Positions 12,901-21,313 of a stretch of DNA of 64,000 bases are shown here, in pieces. Position numbers and translations under genes: made by a program. The notes under the pieces were generated by a model, which ran no database searches, was not told the DNA's origin, and was given only the letters and a program-made list of their open reading frames with translations. The stretch is taken from assembly GCF_029931775.1 (NCBI RefSeq), contig NC_079324.1:61387268-61451267 (forward strand). Reading direction: 5' to 3'. The DNA comes from Euleptes europaea (Eukaryota > Chordata > Lepidosauria > Squamata > Sphaerodactylidae). Each line of letters starts with the position of its first letter. Position 1 is the stretch's first letter.

Positions 12901-15900
12901 AGGATGAACCGTGTGGAGTGCCCAGACTCCTTGGAGGAAGGGCAGAGTAAAAAGGAAATAAATACAATTCCTAAAGAAAATGGCTTCTCAGCATGTGACA
13001 TTGGTAGCCCAAGAATGGTGCTGTCTCACCTGAGAATTGATTTGATACTGAAATAGGTAGAACTGTTATTCTGCGACTTTGGTGCACATGAAGAGAATCC
13101 ACCCAGTGTGCACCCAGATCTTCATATGCAGATTCCGGAGCCTGTGAACAGAAGCCTCTGCATATACGGAGCTTTGTGCGTCCATGGAAGGCTCTAGTAG
13201 TCAAACCTTTGTAACACTCCCAGTATCTTTTATTCAATCCCCTTTCGTCCAGGTTAAGAATGCCAGCTTTCCAATTACACAGATGCCCTTGTCAGGTGAG
13301 AATCACTTTTCAGACTTCACAGGCTGCGCCTCTAATGACCGCTTATGACCTTTTCACTCATTGGGTGAACTCTGGAACTGAAACAAAGCCAAACAAGTTA
13401 GATTTGAGTCCAGTAGCGCCTTAGAGACCAACAAGATTTTAAGTGTACAAGCTTTCAAGAGTCAAAGCACTCATTGATTCTCGAAAGCTCATACCCCAAA
13501 AATCTTGTTGGTCTCTGAGGCGCTACTGGACACAAATCTAGCTTTCTACTGTAGACCAACACGGCTGCTCTCTGAAACAAAGCCAAGCCAAGCAAGTGTC
13601 TCTCAGCTCATGCGGGGGCAGGGTTGGAGGCTGAAGGATTTAATTCACTTAATTTTAAATTAAGTTGATCTGAAGGTACTGCTGGTGGCATCAAGAATTC
13701 AGGATGTGTGTTCTTACATCTTCTCCTCCCCTTGTTTTTATCTCCGATCTTAGTGTTTAGAATTCTACCCCTCTGCCTTTGTACAGAGGTTCAGAATTTC
13801 AATGATGAGGAAATGAATTTCAGGGACCTCTGTAACCCCACCTTACAAGAGTGTTGTTTGTGTTGCCACTTCTTCTAGCGTTTTGGAAGCGGCCGTTTCC
13901 CTGGGAGGGAAGGAATTGGTCCCATTCTACAACCTGCTGGATGGTGGCAGAGAGGGCGAATTCTTCAGGGTATGTTCAGACCGCGCTCTGTCAGCTTATG
14001 AAATCCGTCCACAAGAAGATACTAAATGGACTTTCAGCTTACGGAGATTTTCTTGCCTGACTTGCCCCAAAGAGAACTGGACTCATCAGAGACAAGTGGC
14101 AGTTTGTAAGCCAGGGAATTTATTGATTGAAATATGTATACCTCACCTTCAGTTGTGGAGGAAGGTGCAGAGTGGTGAGGTCAGTCATTTTCTGCCTCCT
14201 CCCAACTTGTCATTCTTACACTGTACAAAGTCAGAAAGAGAAAAGCACTCTCGGTTGCCACATCTCACTTTTTCGGGAGTCAAAGGTCCCACTGGGTCCT
14301 TTAAGGTCCCTAAAATCCTGGAGCTGACACCATAGGAATCCCAACCAACTAAATCTGCACAAGGGATTGCATTGCTTGTACATTTTACTGTTTACACTCG
14401 GGCAATTTTTGTCTCCCAGATTTAAAAGCTAAGGTGCAAGCTGGATCTCAGGATTGGATTTCACCTCTGAAGTGGAAGTGAAATCTGCCTTGAGTCTATG
14501 GTTGCCAACCCCTAGGTGGCACCTGGAGATCTCCCTTTATTATACTCGATCTCCAGATGACCAAGATCAGTTCCCCTGGAGAAAATGGCCGCTTTGGAAG
14601 GTGGACTCTGGCATTATATCCTGCTGACGTCCCTCTCCTCCCTAAACCCTGTTGTTTCTGGGCTCCACCTCTAAAATCTCCAGGTATTTCCCAGTCAAGA
14701 GCTGGCAACCCTACCTGAGTCTTAGTGAAAAAGGCAGACTACCAAATGACGTAAATAAATAAGTTTTTAGGGCCAGAATGCAAACTGCTGAAGAAATTAC
14801 TATCAATTGTCTAATGTATCTAATAATCTGATTTTCCACATCAAAAGGTTTGCATTCTCAACCCAAAACTTCTGTTTTGTATTACCGTATATTGTATTTC
14901 CAGGAATTGGAAGACTATTTTTACTATGCACAGCTGCGTCATCAAGGCATCGATACTATGGAGCCACGAAAGGTGTCGACACATATTCCCCTGGAGCAGA
15001 TTCCTTTTGTCATGCGAGCGATGGGATTCTACCCATCGGAAGAGCAGGTCAGAGGCAGAAAAAGCACGAACGGCATGTGTTCAAAGCTCACACATTCTGA
15101 TCTCGCTCACACTATGACCGAAGTAGAGCAACCACGCTGATTTAAGTCTGGAAAAAACAAAGAAGAGGAGACTAACGTCATTTATGCATGGGTACTTTCA
15201 CTCATGTTCGCCCCCAGTCTGTCTCGGTTGTTCCTTGGAGTTATGCATGAGTTTTCCATCCATTAAAGATGACCTTGCTGCCAGCCCTCGCAATGTCCGG
15301 GTCTTCCCATTCCTCTGTTAACCCGACTCTTCCCTCTCCCCTGAGCAAACCCCGGGTGAAATCCCCATGCATAAGGCAAAGTGCGGGGCACACAAGCTTA
15401 GTTTTACACACAGCCAGTCACAAAGCAGCATGGACAGAGGCGGGGATTCAAATACTTCCTGCTTCCTCAGAGATCTTTCTGAGCAAAAGAAAAGTTTTTA
15501 AAACCAAGGCTTGGATTTCTCCCCCACCTCCTTTCCCATCAGATTGCTCCGTTTTTGTTACTGTTGTTCTTAAAAAATTTTTTTATGGGGCAGTTGGGTT
15601 GGGGGGGACTTTTCTCTCACAGTAAGCGCTACAAGTAAGCCTATCACAAAGCAGCATTTAAAGGGGCGGGTCTTGATTTGAACTTGGAGACTGCTGGTGC
15701 ATAGATTCCCAACAGGAAGTGTGGGTCCAGCGAGCAATGAACCCCAGGTAAAACTCCCATGCATAAATGACCTAGCAGGCTTGCTGCAGCGTGAGTTTTT
15801 GTGGAGCCCGTTTGCTCAGATTCATAAAGTGTATCCTCAGTTGGCATGCCCATATATACCCATATAAAATGTATGTGTGTGTGTCTGCAGATAGCGAAAT

Positions 15901-18900
15901 GGGGGAAAGTTGTGGTCGGACAGCAATTGCTGCATTCAGAAAACAATTTTGGTTTATTCTCGTGTTTGCACGCTCTATCTTCTATCTCTCCCTTTTGTGC
16001 CGGTGCACAAAGATCTCCTGGTTCAAAACTAATTGCCACTTTAACAAACTGCTTTTTCCCCCTTACCCACAAAACAAGATTCTCAACCAAGGAACAAGTC
16101 GTTCTCATCACGAAGAAGCCAAAGTTTGTTTGTGATGTCCGAATGCAAGCTATGAAATGCAAAAGGTGCACAGACCGTGACATTTCTCTGTAAATTAGCA
16201 CAGTGGCTGTTCCCAATAGCAGTAATTGCTAACAGCACAATTTGCCTAGCTTCGCTAAGCTAATTTTAGTGCCTGTAATAGGTGAGAAAATCCTGGTTTC
16301 AATTAAGACCTATGCGAATGCAGTCTCACCTTGTGCCGGCGTTTGGAAATGCACAATTTGCTGGTTTAGGTTCTTCGCTTAGAAAGCAGCTGAAGCAAAA
16401 ATGCCAGTAAAATAGGGCCAGGTATTATCACGTTTATGATAGAAAGTGTAAAGGGAGTCCCCAAAGTTCCCTCGTTGACTTCCTCTAAAGTCCGTGCATT
16501 CTGCTACCCTGGGACAGCCGTGTTTGGCCTGCACTGGCCACCCAAGGGCACCCAGTTAGGGTTGCCAGGTCCCTCTTTGCCACCGGCAGGAGGTTTTTGG
16601 GGCGGAGCCTGAGGACGGCGGGGCTTGGGGAAGGGAGGGACTTCAATGCCATAGAGTCCAATTGCCAAAGCGGCCATTTTCTCCAGCTGTACTGATCTCT
16701 ATCAGCTGGAGATCAGTTTTAATAGCAGGAGATCTCCAGCTACTACCTGGAGGTTGGCAATCCTACACCCAACGATGACCCAAGGAATGAGAGGGAAAGG
16801 CAGGCACACAGTGGGGAGGGTGGAGGAAGAGCGTGCGGGGCCTAGAAACTAGCAGCATTTGGCTTTGCACTTGGGAGTCATGGAGAGTTACTGCAAGAGC
16901 TCAGCTAAAACAACCCCTTCCTTCTCCTAAGGGGTTTGTCTGTGTGTGTTTGTTTGTGTGTGCGTGTGAGTGAGTGAGTGAGAGAAAGACTAGAGAGGAG
17001 GTGCTGGTTGGTGTGAAGAACACCAGCCGCTCTTCAAGGATGACTGAATATGCAGCCCAGTTCCCTGCTCAGTCTTGTGCAGCGGGGCAGATTCGTGGCC
17101 TAGTTTCCTCCACTGAGCAGAGATGCGCAGACACAGTGGGGAGCAGGGGGTCAGCGCAGTTCCCCTTGCAGGAAAGAGCCAGAGGGGGTGAGAAGAGGAC
17201 CGAGGAGGGAGAGAGAGGGAGATCTGTGCCCTCTTCATCTCCTTGTTTGCCATCCATCCATCTCCAGCAGGAGGAAAGGAACCAGATAGGCCTGGCTTTG
17301 TATTCGCACCCTAAATGTGTTAAACCAGCAAAAGACGACAGCCTCGTGGGCTATGTTGGGCGAGCCAGCCACATAACTTCTCTGCTAGGGTTGCCAGGTC
17401 CCTCTTTGCCACTGGCGGGAGGTTTTGGGGGCGGAGCCTGAGGAGGGGAGGGACTTCAATGCCATAGAATCCAATTGCCAAAGCGGCCATTTTCTCCAGG
17501 TGAACTGATCTCTATCAGCTGGAGATCAGTTGTAATAGCATGAGATCTTCAGTTACCACCTGGAAGTTGGCAACCCTACTACCAGCATGTTTCTCTTCAC
17601 CTTGGATTCCTAACTGGAGCACTTTTTTTGGGGGGGGAGCTCCCACATACATTATGCTGCAATTATCCTGGTTCAGTTTTCCCTTCTTCTGAACATTTCC
17701 CCCCTGAAACTGCTTCACTCCAAGCTGTTTGGGAAGAACTCAGTCCAAGCTGCCATCTTGAAAGTTTTGAGGCATGATATTCCTGCCCTGCCAAGGTCCC
17801 ACTGATCTCGGCACCATTTTCCTGCTGTGCCACCAGATGGCTTTTGGATTAAAAAGAAAAGAAAAGAAGATAACTGCTATAGTGTTATAGTGCTACAGTC
17901 CTATAAACACTGATTGCCACTTATCTATTTCAAATGCCAACAGAATTGTTATACTGTTGCATGGCTTTTGGATTAAAAAAAAGAAGATAACTGCTATAGT
18001 GTTATAGTGCTACAGTGCTGTAAACACTGATTGCCACTTATCTATTTCAAATGCCAATAGAATTGTTAAACTGTTGTATGCATGCATGAAGTACAAAAAA
18101 ATAAAGCGGGTGGGATGTTATGACGGCAACCCTGATGCCCGGACGCATGAGAGCAAATGAAGAGTCAGTGTGGAAAGGAAAAGTCAGGAAAAAAGATGCA
18201 CTTCGCACAGAAAACTCCCATGTGTGTAGGGTTGCCAACTCTGGGTTGGGAAATCCCTGGAGATTTAGGAGGTAGAACCTGGGATGGGTGGAGCTGGGGG
18301 AGGGGGGAAAGTCAGTGGGGCATTATGCCAGAGGGTTCACCCTCCAAACAGCCGTTTTCTCCAGGGGATCTCTGGAGATGTGTTGTAAGTCTGGGAGATC
18401 TCCAGGCCCCACATGGAGTTTGGCAACCACCCATGTGTGGAAGGCCCCTCCCACTTGCTTTTTTTTAGGTTTGTGAAATAACTGTATTTTTTCCCTGCCC
18501 TGGAGAGTTGAAATAATCTATGTTCAGCCTGCTTCTTTCTTTAAGAGAGCTTCTGACCCAGCTTTTACCCCAGATTTTTTTCCGATCTCTGTTGATCAAG
18601 TGTCCTTTGATGGCCACGGAGTGGCTGCTGAATTGCCTTGGCACAGAACAGAACTGCTGGGCGTTCCGTTGTCTCGGCCGCTGTGTTTATGATGCTGCGT
18701 CTTCATTCCTTCAGATTGAAAACATGCTCAATGAAGTCAAGTTCGGTGACTATCTCGAGACCGGAAAGCAAACGACTGAGATCAACTTGGGGGACTTCAT
18801 CAAACTCTACATCAATCACCGCCCAGCCTTTGGGCTGTCCATCAAAGAAATCGAGGCTGCCTTCCAAGTGCTGGGTTATGAGAATGAGAACCAAGAGGCC

Positions 18901-20401
18901 AGCTTGAACAGGAGCGACCTGCTGCTCTTGCTGCAGCACAAAGGTGGGTGAGCCCTGAGAACAGGTGGAGGGTGGGGGCAGGGCAACACAGCCAGTCTCC
19001 AACATCTCTCCATCTTCCTCGTCACAGGAGAGCATTTCACAGAAGAGGAGATGGCAGAGTGCCTCACCACGCTGCTGGGCATGAACCCCGAGGGAGGGCG
19101 CTCGGAGGTGGGCACCTACGACTCCACAGGTACCTTGGCAGTGTTTTACAAAAAGGAAAAGAGGGAACCAGCATGTACAGAAAACTCCAGGGGTCACTCC
19201 AGAGGTCCCAAACCTTTTTAAGCCTGCAGGCACCTTTGGAATTCTGGCATAGCGGGGTGGGCACAGCCACAAAATGGCTGCCATAAAAAAATAGGGTTTC
19301 CAGGACCCTCTTTGCCACCAGCCGGAGGTTTTGGGTGGAGCCTGAGGAGGGCAGGGTTTGGGGAGGGGAGGGACTTCAATGCCATAGAGTCCAATTGACA
19401 AAGCGGCTGTTTTCTCCAGGTCAACTGATCTCTATAGGCTGGAGACCAGTTGTAATAGCAGGAGATCTCCAGCTAGTACCTGGAGGTTGGCAACCCTACA
19501 TAAAATGGCTGCTGCAGGAGGTGGAGCCAGCTACAAAATTATTACCTCAGCTTACTAGGGTTGCCAGGTCCCTCTTTGTCACTGGTGGGAGATTTTGGGG
19601 GTGGAGCCTGAGGAGGGCAGGGTTTACGAAGGGGATGGACTTCAGTACTATAGAGTCCAGTTGCCAAAGCAGCCATTTTCTCCAGGTGAACTGATCTCTC
19701 TTGGCTGGAGATCAGCTGTAATAGCAGGAGATGTCCAGCTAGTACCTGGATGTTGGCAACCCTACAGCTTACCTCCAGTCACACAGTGAAGATCCTTCTG
19801 CTGTGGTGGCAGCTGTTGCCAAAGTAATGTTTTAAAAAATCTGCACAGCTAATCAGAAGCCTTGATGGGCAAAAGCCCCACCTGGCCACACATACTTTGT
19901 AAAAACATTTGGCAGGTAGCAGGAAAGGTGTTGGAGGGCACCTTGGAGCCCAGAGACACCATGTTGTCTCACTGAGTTTCAGGCAGAGAAAGATCTTTCC
20001 CAGCACCTGCTATATGAGATAATTGAACTGAAGATACCAGGAACTGAACCTGGGACCTTCCGCATGCAAAGCAGGTGTTGCATCACTGACCCAGCCCGTT
20101 CTGAAGGGGTCAAGAACACCCACCCAACTTCCTACTGAAGGAACTACTTTGCTTTGTGGACGTTCCATTCCACACCCCACTGTTTCCAAGCTGTACCAAA
20201 TTCTAAGATAAATTACTTTTGGCTTTTCTCCTCCCTTCCGCTCCAGGTGCAGAAGCCTTTATTGAGGAAGAAATTCCCGAGGAAATTACGGCAATGCATT
20301 TTGTGGCAGAAATTCTGGGCTTACCCGTTCCTGAATCAGCATTAGCAGGGGTGGAAAAGACATCCGAAACCGGCAGCTCTGACCTGACATCCGAGTCTTA
20401 A
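755..20401 (+). CDS. CFAP251: CFAP251 (WDR66), 3' part of gene, 13 coding exons
   Basis: Cilia- and flagella-associated protein 251 is a WD-repeat protein of the calmodulin- and spoke-associated complex at the base of radial spoke 3 in motile axonemes (family knowledge). Exons join as 755-972, 3383-3574, 4447-4694, 5719-5870, 6888-7061, 7563-7747, 9049-9163, 9741-9904, 13879-13969, 14904-15047, 18715-18943, 19028-19129, 20247-20401. All have AG/GT borders; split codons agree and the 2169 bases give 722 codons plus TAA. Window residues 1 to about 490 are WD-repeat-like ([34 protein letters not shown]); residues 514-722 form the helical, EF-hand-like C-terminus ([26 protein letters not shown]). 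I recall close human WDR66 matches such as KIVTCDVKG and [10 protein letters not shown]. The N-terminal exons lie left of the window. No stops or frameshifts are seen. ATTAAA at 20484 may be the poly(A) signal. BCL7A follows on the same strand, as in human. Confidence 0.95.
1262..1570 (+). mobile_element. LINE 3' remnant, unclassified
   Basis: GGTGGAATGGTCTGCCTGAG is the kind of coding sequence that ends several non-LTR ORF2 proteins (WNGLP). It is followed by an AT-rich 3' tail with GTTATCCGCTTTGAGACTC and a weak A-rich end. Similar tails occur at 31425 and 44130. Confidence 0.45.
2430..2880 (+). mobile_element. LINE ORF2 C-terminal remnant, clade uncertain
   Basis: A 101-codon open frame at 2435-2740 contains [19 protein letters not shown], a C-x-C...H...C pattern like the zinc-knuckle at the end of several non-LTR ORF2 proteins. 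A SINE tail follows. It may belong to the family of the remnant at 50870-52170. Confidence 0.5.
2925..3045 (+). repeat. tRNA-derived SINE, 3' part
   Basis: CCTGGAGAGCTGTTGCTGGA and AGTAGACAATACTGAGCTGG match the body of the SINE whose complete heads are at 39684 and 51471. The 5' tRNA-like head is missing. Confidence 0.6.
3383..3574 (+). CDS. CFAP251: CFAP251 exon 2 in window
   Basis: The acceptor is CTTCTTTTCCAG and the donor GTGAGA at 3575. It encodes [16 protein letters not shown], a WD blade, followed by [20 protein letters not shown]. The stretch after SFSKK (about 20 residues rich in Ser, Pro and Thr) is the part that looks least like the human protein as I recall it. Confidence 0.93.
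3715..3990. repeat. Non-coding repeat with the CATTTCGGCC...TTCATCAGTGGTC motif
   Basis: An AT-rich repeat with the central block GCATTTCGGCCAACTGGCC and CTTCATCAGTGGTC. A second copy with the same layout is at 39872-40167, and a relative fills the 504-bp insert at 21491-21994. Class unknown; likely non-autonomous. Confidence 0.45.
4127..4335 (+). mobile_element. Short hAT-like non-autonomous element
   Basis: A complete copy: starts TAGGGTTGCCAACCTCCAGG, ends GAGCTGGCAACCCTA, and contains GATCTCCAGCCGATAG and GGAGAAAAATGGCCGC. It is intronic in CFAP251, 112 bp before an exon. Confidence 0.7.
4447..4694 (+). CDS. CFAP251: CFAP251 exon 3 in window
   Basis: The acceptor is GTGCAG (4441-4446) and the donor GTATGG at 4695. 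The split Arg codon AG+G joins it to the previous exon. It encodes [14 protein letters not shown] and then the WD blade [19 protein letters not shown] with [15 protein letters not shown] hAT-like element ends about 110 bp upstream. Confidence 0.93.
4838..5575 (-). mobile_element. CR1 LINE, 3' part
   Basis: On the minus strand it ends with the classic GGTCCCTTCCAACTCTGATT tail and holds CCTGGTGGTCCC with GACTAGATGACC. A 90-codon frame (4992-5264) reads RTNGLKLNQ and [17 protein letters not shown], the C-terminus of CR1 ORF2. It is truncated at its 5' end. Confidence 0.85.
5719..5870 (+). CDS. CFAP251: CFAP251 exon 4 in window
   Basis: The acceptor is GTTTTAG (5718) and the donor GTAAGT at 5871. 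It encodes [20 protein letters not shown] and a second half-blade ending [12 protein letters not shown]. It ends on a complete codon. Confidence 0.94.
6017..6290 (-). mobile_element. CR1 LINE, 3' end
   Basis: It starts on + with AGAATCATAGAATCATAGAG and holds GTCTAGTCCAACCTCCTGC, the reverse of the CR1 tail. The coding end reads [14 protein letters not shown]. The subfamily differs from the copy at 4838. At 6345-6415 a piece of the TTAGTCTTTAAGGTGC fold-back family follows. Confidence 0.75.
6888..7061 (+). CDS. CFAP251: CFAP251 exon 5 in window
   Basis: The acceptor is CCCTTTCAG (6887) and the donor GTAGGT at 7062. It has 58 whole codons beginning [11 protein letters not shown], then [18 protein letters not shown] and [10 protein letters not shown], the blade that matches SHRKSIRSLLFGV in human as I recall it. 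Confidence 0.93.
7563..7747 (+). CDS. CFAP251: CFAP251 exon 6 in window
   Basis: The acceptor is TTTTTGCAG (7562) and the donor GTAACA at 7748. It encodes [15 protein letters not shown], then [15 protein letters not shown] and the well conserved [10 protein letters not shown]. It ends with two bases of a split Arg codon. Confidence 0.94.
7822..8138 (+). repeat. tRNA-derived SINE, nearly complete
   Basis: It begins AGCGTGGTGTGGTGGTTAGC (box A-like), has GGTTTGATTCCCCC (box B-like), the body GGGTGACCTTGGGCTAGTCA, and ends in AAAACCAACTCTTCTTCTT. Other copies are at 60249 (+) and 52440 (-). Confidence 0.7.
8168..8382 (-). mobile_element. Short hAT-like non-autonomous element
   Basis: A complete inverted copy from TAGGGTTGCCAGGTCCCTCT to GGTTGGCCACCCTATC, with the core CCATAGAGTCCAATGCC and GGCCATTTTCTTCAGG. 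Confidence 0.7.
8549..8872 (-). mobile_element. CR1 LINE 3' end with a nested insertion
   Basis: The CR1 tail (TAGAATCATAGAGTTGGAAG, then CTAGTGACCCCTGCT) is interrupted at about 8660 and resumes at about 8805 (CGCTACTCCATGCCC). The interrupting piece starts with (TCAA)n repeats and ACCTTTATCGGC, which looks like the 3' end of another LINE on the minus strand. Confidence 0.65.
9049..9163 (+). CDS. CFAP251: CFAP251 exon 7 in window
   Basis: The acceptor is CTCTCTTTTCAG (9048) and the donor GTAGGT at 9164. The first base completes Arg, followed by [19 protein letters not shown] and, at the end, [10 protein letters not shown]. The family equivalent reads KTLLGPVYGSPIE as I recall it. Confidence 0.93.
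9371..9582 (+). mobile_element. Short hAT-like non-autonomous element
   Basis: TAGGGTTGCCAACTGCCAGG to GGACCTGGCAACCCTATTC, with the standard core. A separate short stub of the same family (GTTGCCAACCTCCAGGTACT) lies at 9237-9265. Confidence 0.7.
9741..9904 (+). CDS. CFAP251: CFAP251 exon 8 in window
   Basis: The acceptor is TTCTCCCTAG (9740) and the donor GTAAGT at 9905. It encodes [33 protein letters not shown] and the last clear WD blade, [15 protein letters not shown]. The final AA pairs with C of the next exon to give Asn. Confidence 0.93.
10290..10862 (+). mobile_element. CR1-clade LINE, 3' part
   Basis: Contains GAGCAACTGCCCTATGAGGA and GGGGAGACATGATAGAGGTC, the coding end of ORF2 (RGDMIEVYK-like), then the long non-coding tail GACTTGATGGACCTTGGTCT to TCTTATATTCTTATG. 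It is 5'-truncated. Confidence 0.8.
11926..12137 (+). mobile_element. Short hAT-like non-autonomous element
   Basis: GTAGAGTTTCCAACCTCCAG to GAGCTGGCAACCCT, with a complete core including GCCGCTTTGGCAATTGGACT. Confidence 0.68.
12815..12968 (+). repeat. tRNA-derived SINE, 3' part
   Basis: TGATCTTGGACCACTTGTGC, then TTCACAGGGTTGTTTTAAGG and an AATAAAT-type end, matching the SINE whose full copy is at 44510. The head is missing. Confidence 0.5.
13400..13578. repeat. Fold-back repeat, diverged copy
   Basis: GAGTCCAGTAGCGCCTTAGA and its complement GGCGCTACTGGACACAAATC flank a short spacer, then AGACCAACACGGCTGCTC. This is the family of the repeats at 22655 and 52198 (GCCGTGTTAGTCTG ends), here imperfect. 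Confidence 0.6.
13879..13969 (+). CDS. CFAP251: CFAP251 exon 9 in window
   Basis: The acceptor is ACTTCTTCTAG (13878) and the donor GTATGT at 13970. It encodes [20 protein letters not shown] and [10 protein letters not shown], joining the WD region to the C-terminal helical part. It follows the longest CFAP251 intron seen here (about 4 kb). Confidence 0.94.
14500..14713 (+). mobile_element. Short hAT-like non-autonomous element
   Basis: ATGGTTGCCAACCCCTAGGT to GAGCTGGCAACCCTACC, diverged core. Confidence 0.62.
14904..15047 (+). CDS. CFAP251: CFAP251 exon 10 in window
   Basis: The acceptor is TTGTATTTCCAG (14903). The donor is GTCAGA at 15048, with C at +3, which is weaker than the other donors. 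It has 48 whole codons: [20 protein letters not shown], then a segment ending [14 protein letters not shown]. This is the start of the EF-hand-like domain. Confidence 0.94.
16557..16767 (-). mobile_element. Short hAT-like non-autonomous element
   Basis: TAGGGTTGCCAGGTCCCTCT to GGAGGTTGGCAATCCTA; complete. Confidence 0.7.
17387..17579 (-). mobile_element. Short hAT-like non-autonomous element
   Basis: TAGGGTTGCCAGGTCCCTCT to GAAGTTGGCAACCCTA; complete apart from a short gap after GGCGGAGCCTGAGGAGGG. Confidence 0.7.
17837..18075 (+). repeat. Tandem duplication, two units of about 124 bp
   Basis: ATGGCTTTTGGATTAAAAA starts at 17837 and again at 17961. Both units share AACTGCTATAGTGTTATAGT and CACTGATTGCCACTTATC, with few differences. 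Confidence 0.85.
18227..18430 (+). mobile_element. Short hAT-like element, variant subfamily
   Basis: TAGGGTTGCCAACTCTGGGT to GAGTTTGGCAACCAC. The interior (GGAGATTTAGGAGGTAGAAC) differs from the main family, and the same variant starts at 22179. Confidence 0.6.
18715..18943 (+). CDS. CFAP251: CFAP251 exon 11 in window
   Basis: The acceptor is CATTCCTTCAG (18714) and the donor GTGGGT at 18944. It encodes [36 protein letters not shown] and a helix ending LLLLLQHKG. The family EF-hand-like motif NEIKFGEY matches NEVKFGDY. Reading frame stays open upstream, but that part is intron. Confidence 0.94.
19028..19129 (+). CDS. CFAP251: CFAP251 exon 12 in window
   Basis: The intron before it is only 84 bp. 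The acceptor is CGTCACAG (19027) and the donor GTACCT at 19130. It encodes [20 protein letters not shown] and [13 protein letters not shown], the second EF-hand-like half. Confidence 0.93.
19293..19499 (-). mobile_element. Short hAT-like non-autonomous element
   Basis: TAGGGTTTCCAGGACCCTCT to GGAGGTTGGCAACCCTACA. It is followed 57 bp later by another copy. Confidence 0.7.
19556..19765 (-). mobile_element. Short hAT-like non-autonomous element
   Basis: TAGGGTTGCCAGGTCCCTCT to GGATGTTGGCAACCCTACA; complete. Confidence 0.7.
20028..20100 (-). repeat. tRNA-derived SINE, 5' head fragment
   Basis: CCAGGAACTGAACCTGGGAC and GCATGCAAAGCAGGTG are the reverse of the tRNA-like head (GGTTCAATCCC, CTTTGCATGC) seen at 39684. 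Confidence 0.55.
20247..20401 (+). CDS. CFAP251: CFAP251 terminal exon with stop
   Basis: The acceptor is CCGCTCCAG (20246). It encodes [20 protein letters not shown] and [11 protein letters not shown], then a short Ser/Thr-rich tail ending LTSES, with TAA at 20399-20401. The motif [10 protein letters not shown] matches the C-terminus of the family. Confidence 0.94.
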
Positions 20402-20510
20402 TGGCTCCTGACTCATCTCGTGCCTTTATATTTGCTCTAATGACCTATTTTCTCTGAAGCATCTTCAGAACTTATATTGTCTTATTAAAGGTGATGCTTT
20501 AGCCATAATG
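20402..20510 (+). terminator. CFAP251: CFAP251 3' UTR and probable poly(A) signal
   Basis: A short 3' UTR follows the stop. The hexamer ATTAAA is at 20484-20489, with a T-rich stretch just before it. An AATAAA at 20993 lies in repeat-like sequence and is a weaker candidate. Confidence 0.55.
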
Positions 20511-21313
20511 AGCTCTTAATGGTACTTAATGCTCAAGAAAGGATTCGTGGATTAGTCCAACCCAAGAACCCCTGGGGGTCTGTTTTGGGTTGCATTGTCT
20601 GTCTTTGCTCATGAAGCCCGAGGGCAGTTGGCACAAGATGCAGAATACTTTCAGATATTTAAACAGTTAGGCAACTTGCTTCTGGATGAGGATTTGGGTT
20701 CTTGTTCAGACCAGTGGGGCTATTTCTGGTATGCACTCCCACAAACTCCAGTTCTCAGAAAGAACACAGTTCTCCTAATGGAAGGGGCTGGAATGGGCAT
20801 TTGGAGTTTCTAGGACTTGCTTTAGTGTATTTCAAGAAGCCATGAGGAATTCTGGATATGTACTTGTTCGCTTAAAATATTTGCATACCTCCCTTTCTCC
20901 TGAATGTCTCAGAACCCAAGACAGGTGATAAAAAGAAGAAAAAAGTATAAAACAACCAGATGATAACAAACATTAAAAGTGATATGAAATGCAATAAAAG
21001 CATGTTAAAAACCAATCTATAAACTCCTTATGCCTCACTAGCATATATCCCCCCTCTGCCCTGGCCCAGGCTCCCCCAAAGCTCTCTGGCATAACTCCAG
21101 AAAGTCGGGAAAACAGACATCCCCGACCTCTTCACGAAGCCTGATCATAGGGGAAACTGCTTGCAAAAGCCCAAGCATAGAACCTTGTGTTTATTTAGTT
21201 GTTTAGGTTATTTATATTCTGCCTTTCTTGCTAAGACTCAAGACGGATTACATGGTGTAAGCCAAATACCATCAACAGGATGGAACATCCAAATAACAGG
21301 GCTAGGACTACAA

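Noticed and set aside
16974-17441. Plus-strand open frame of 155 codons
   Set aside because: It sits in a CFAP251 intron beside a hAT-like element, is compositionally biased, and resembles no family I know.
18520-18714. Upstream extension of the CFAP251 exon at 18715
   Set aside because: The frame is open, but a good acceptor lies at 18714 and only the downstream part matches the family; the phase of the previous exon also requires the start at 18715.
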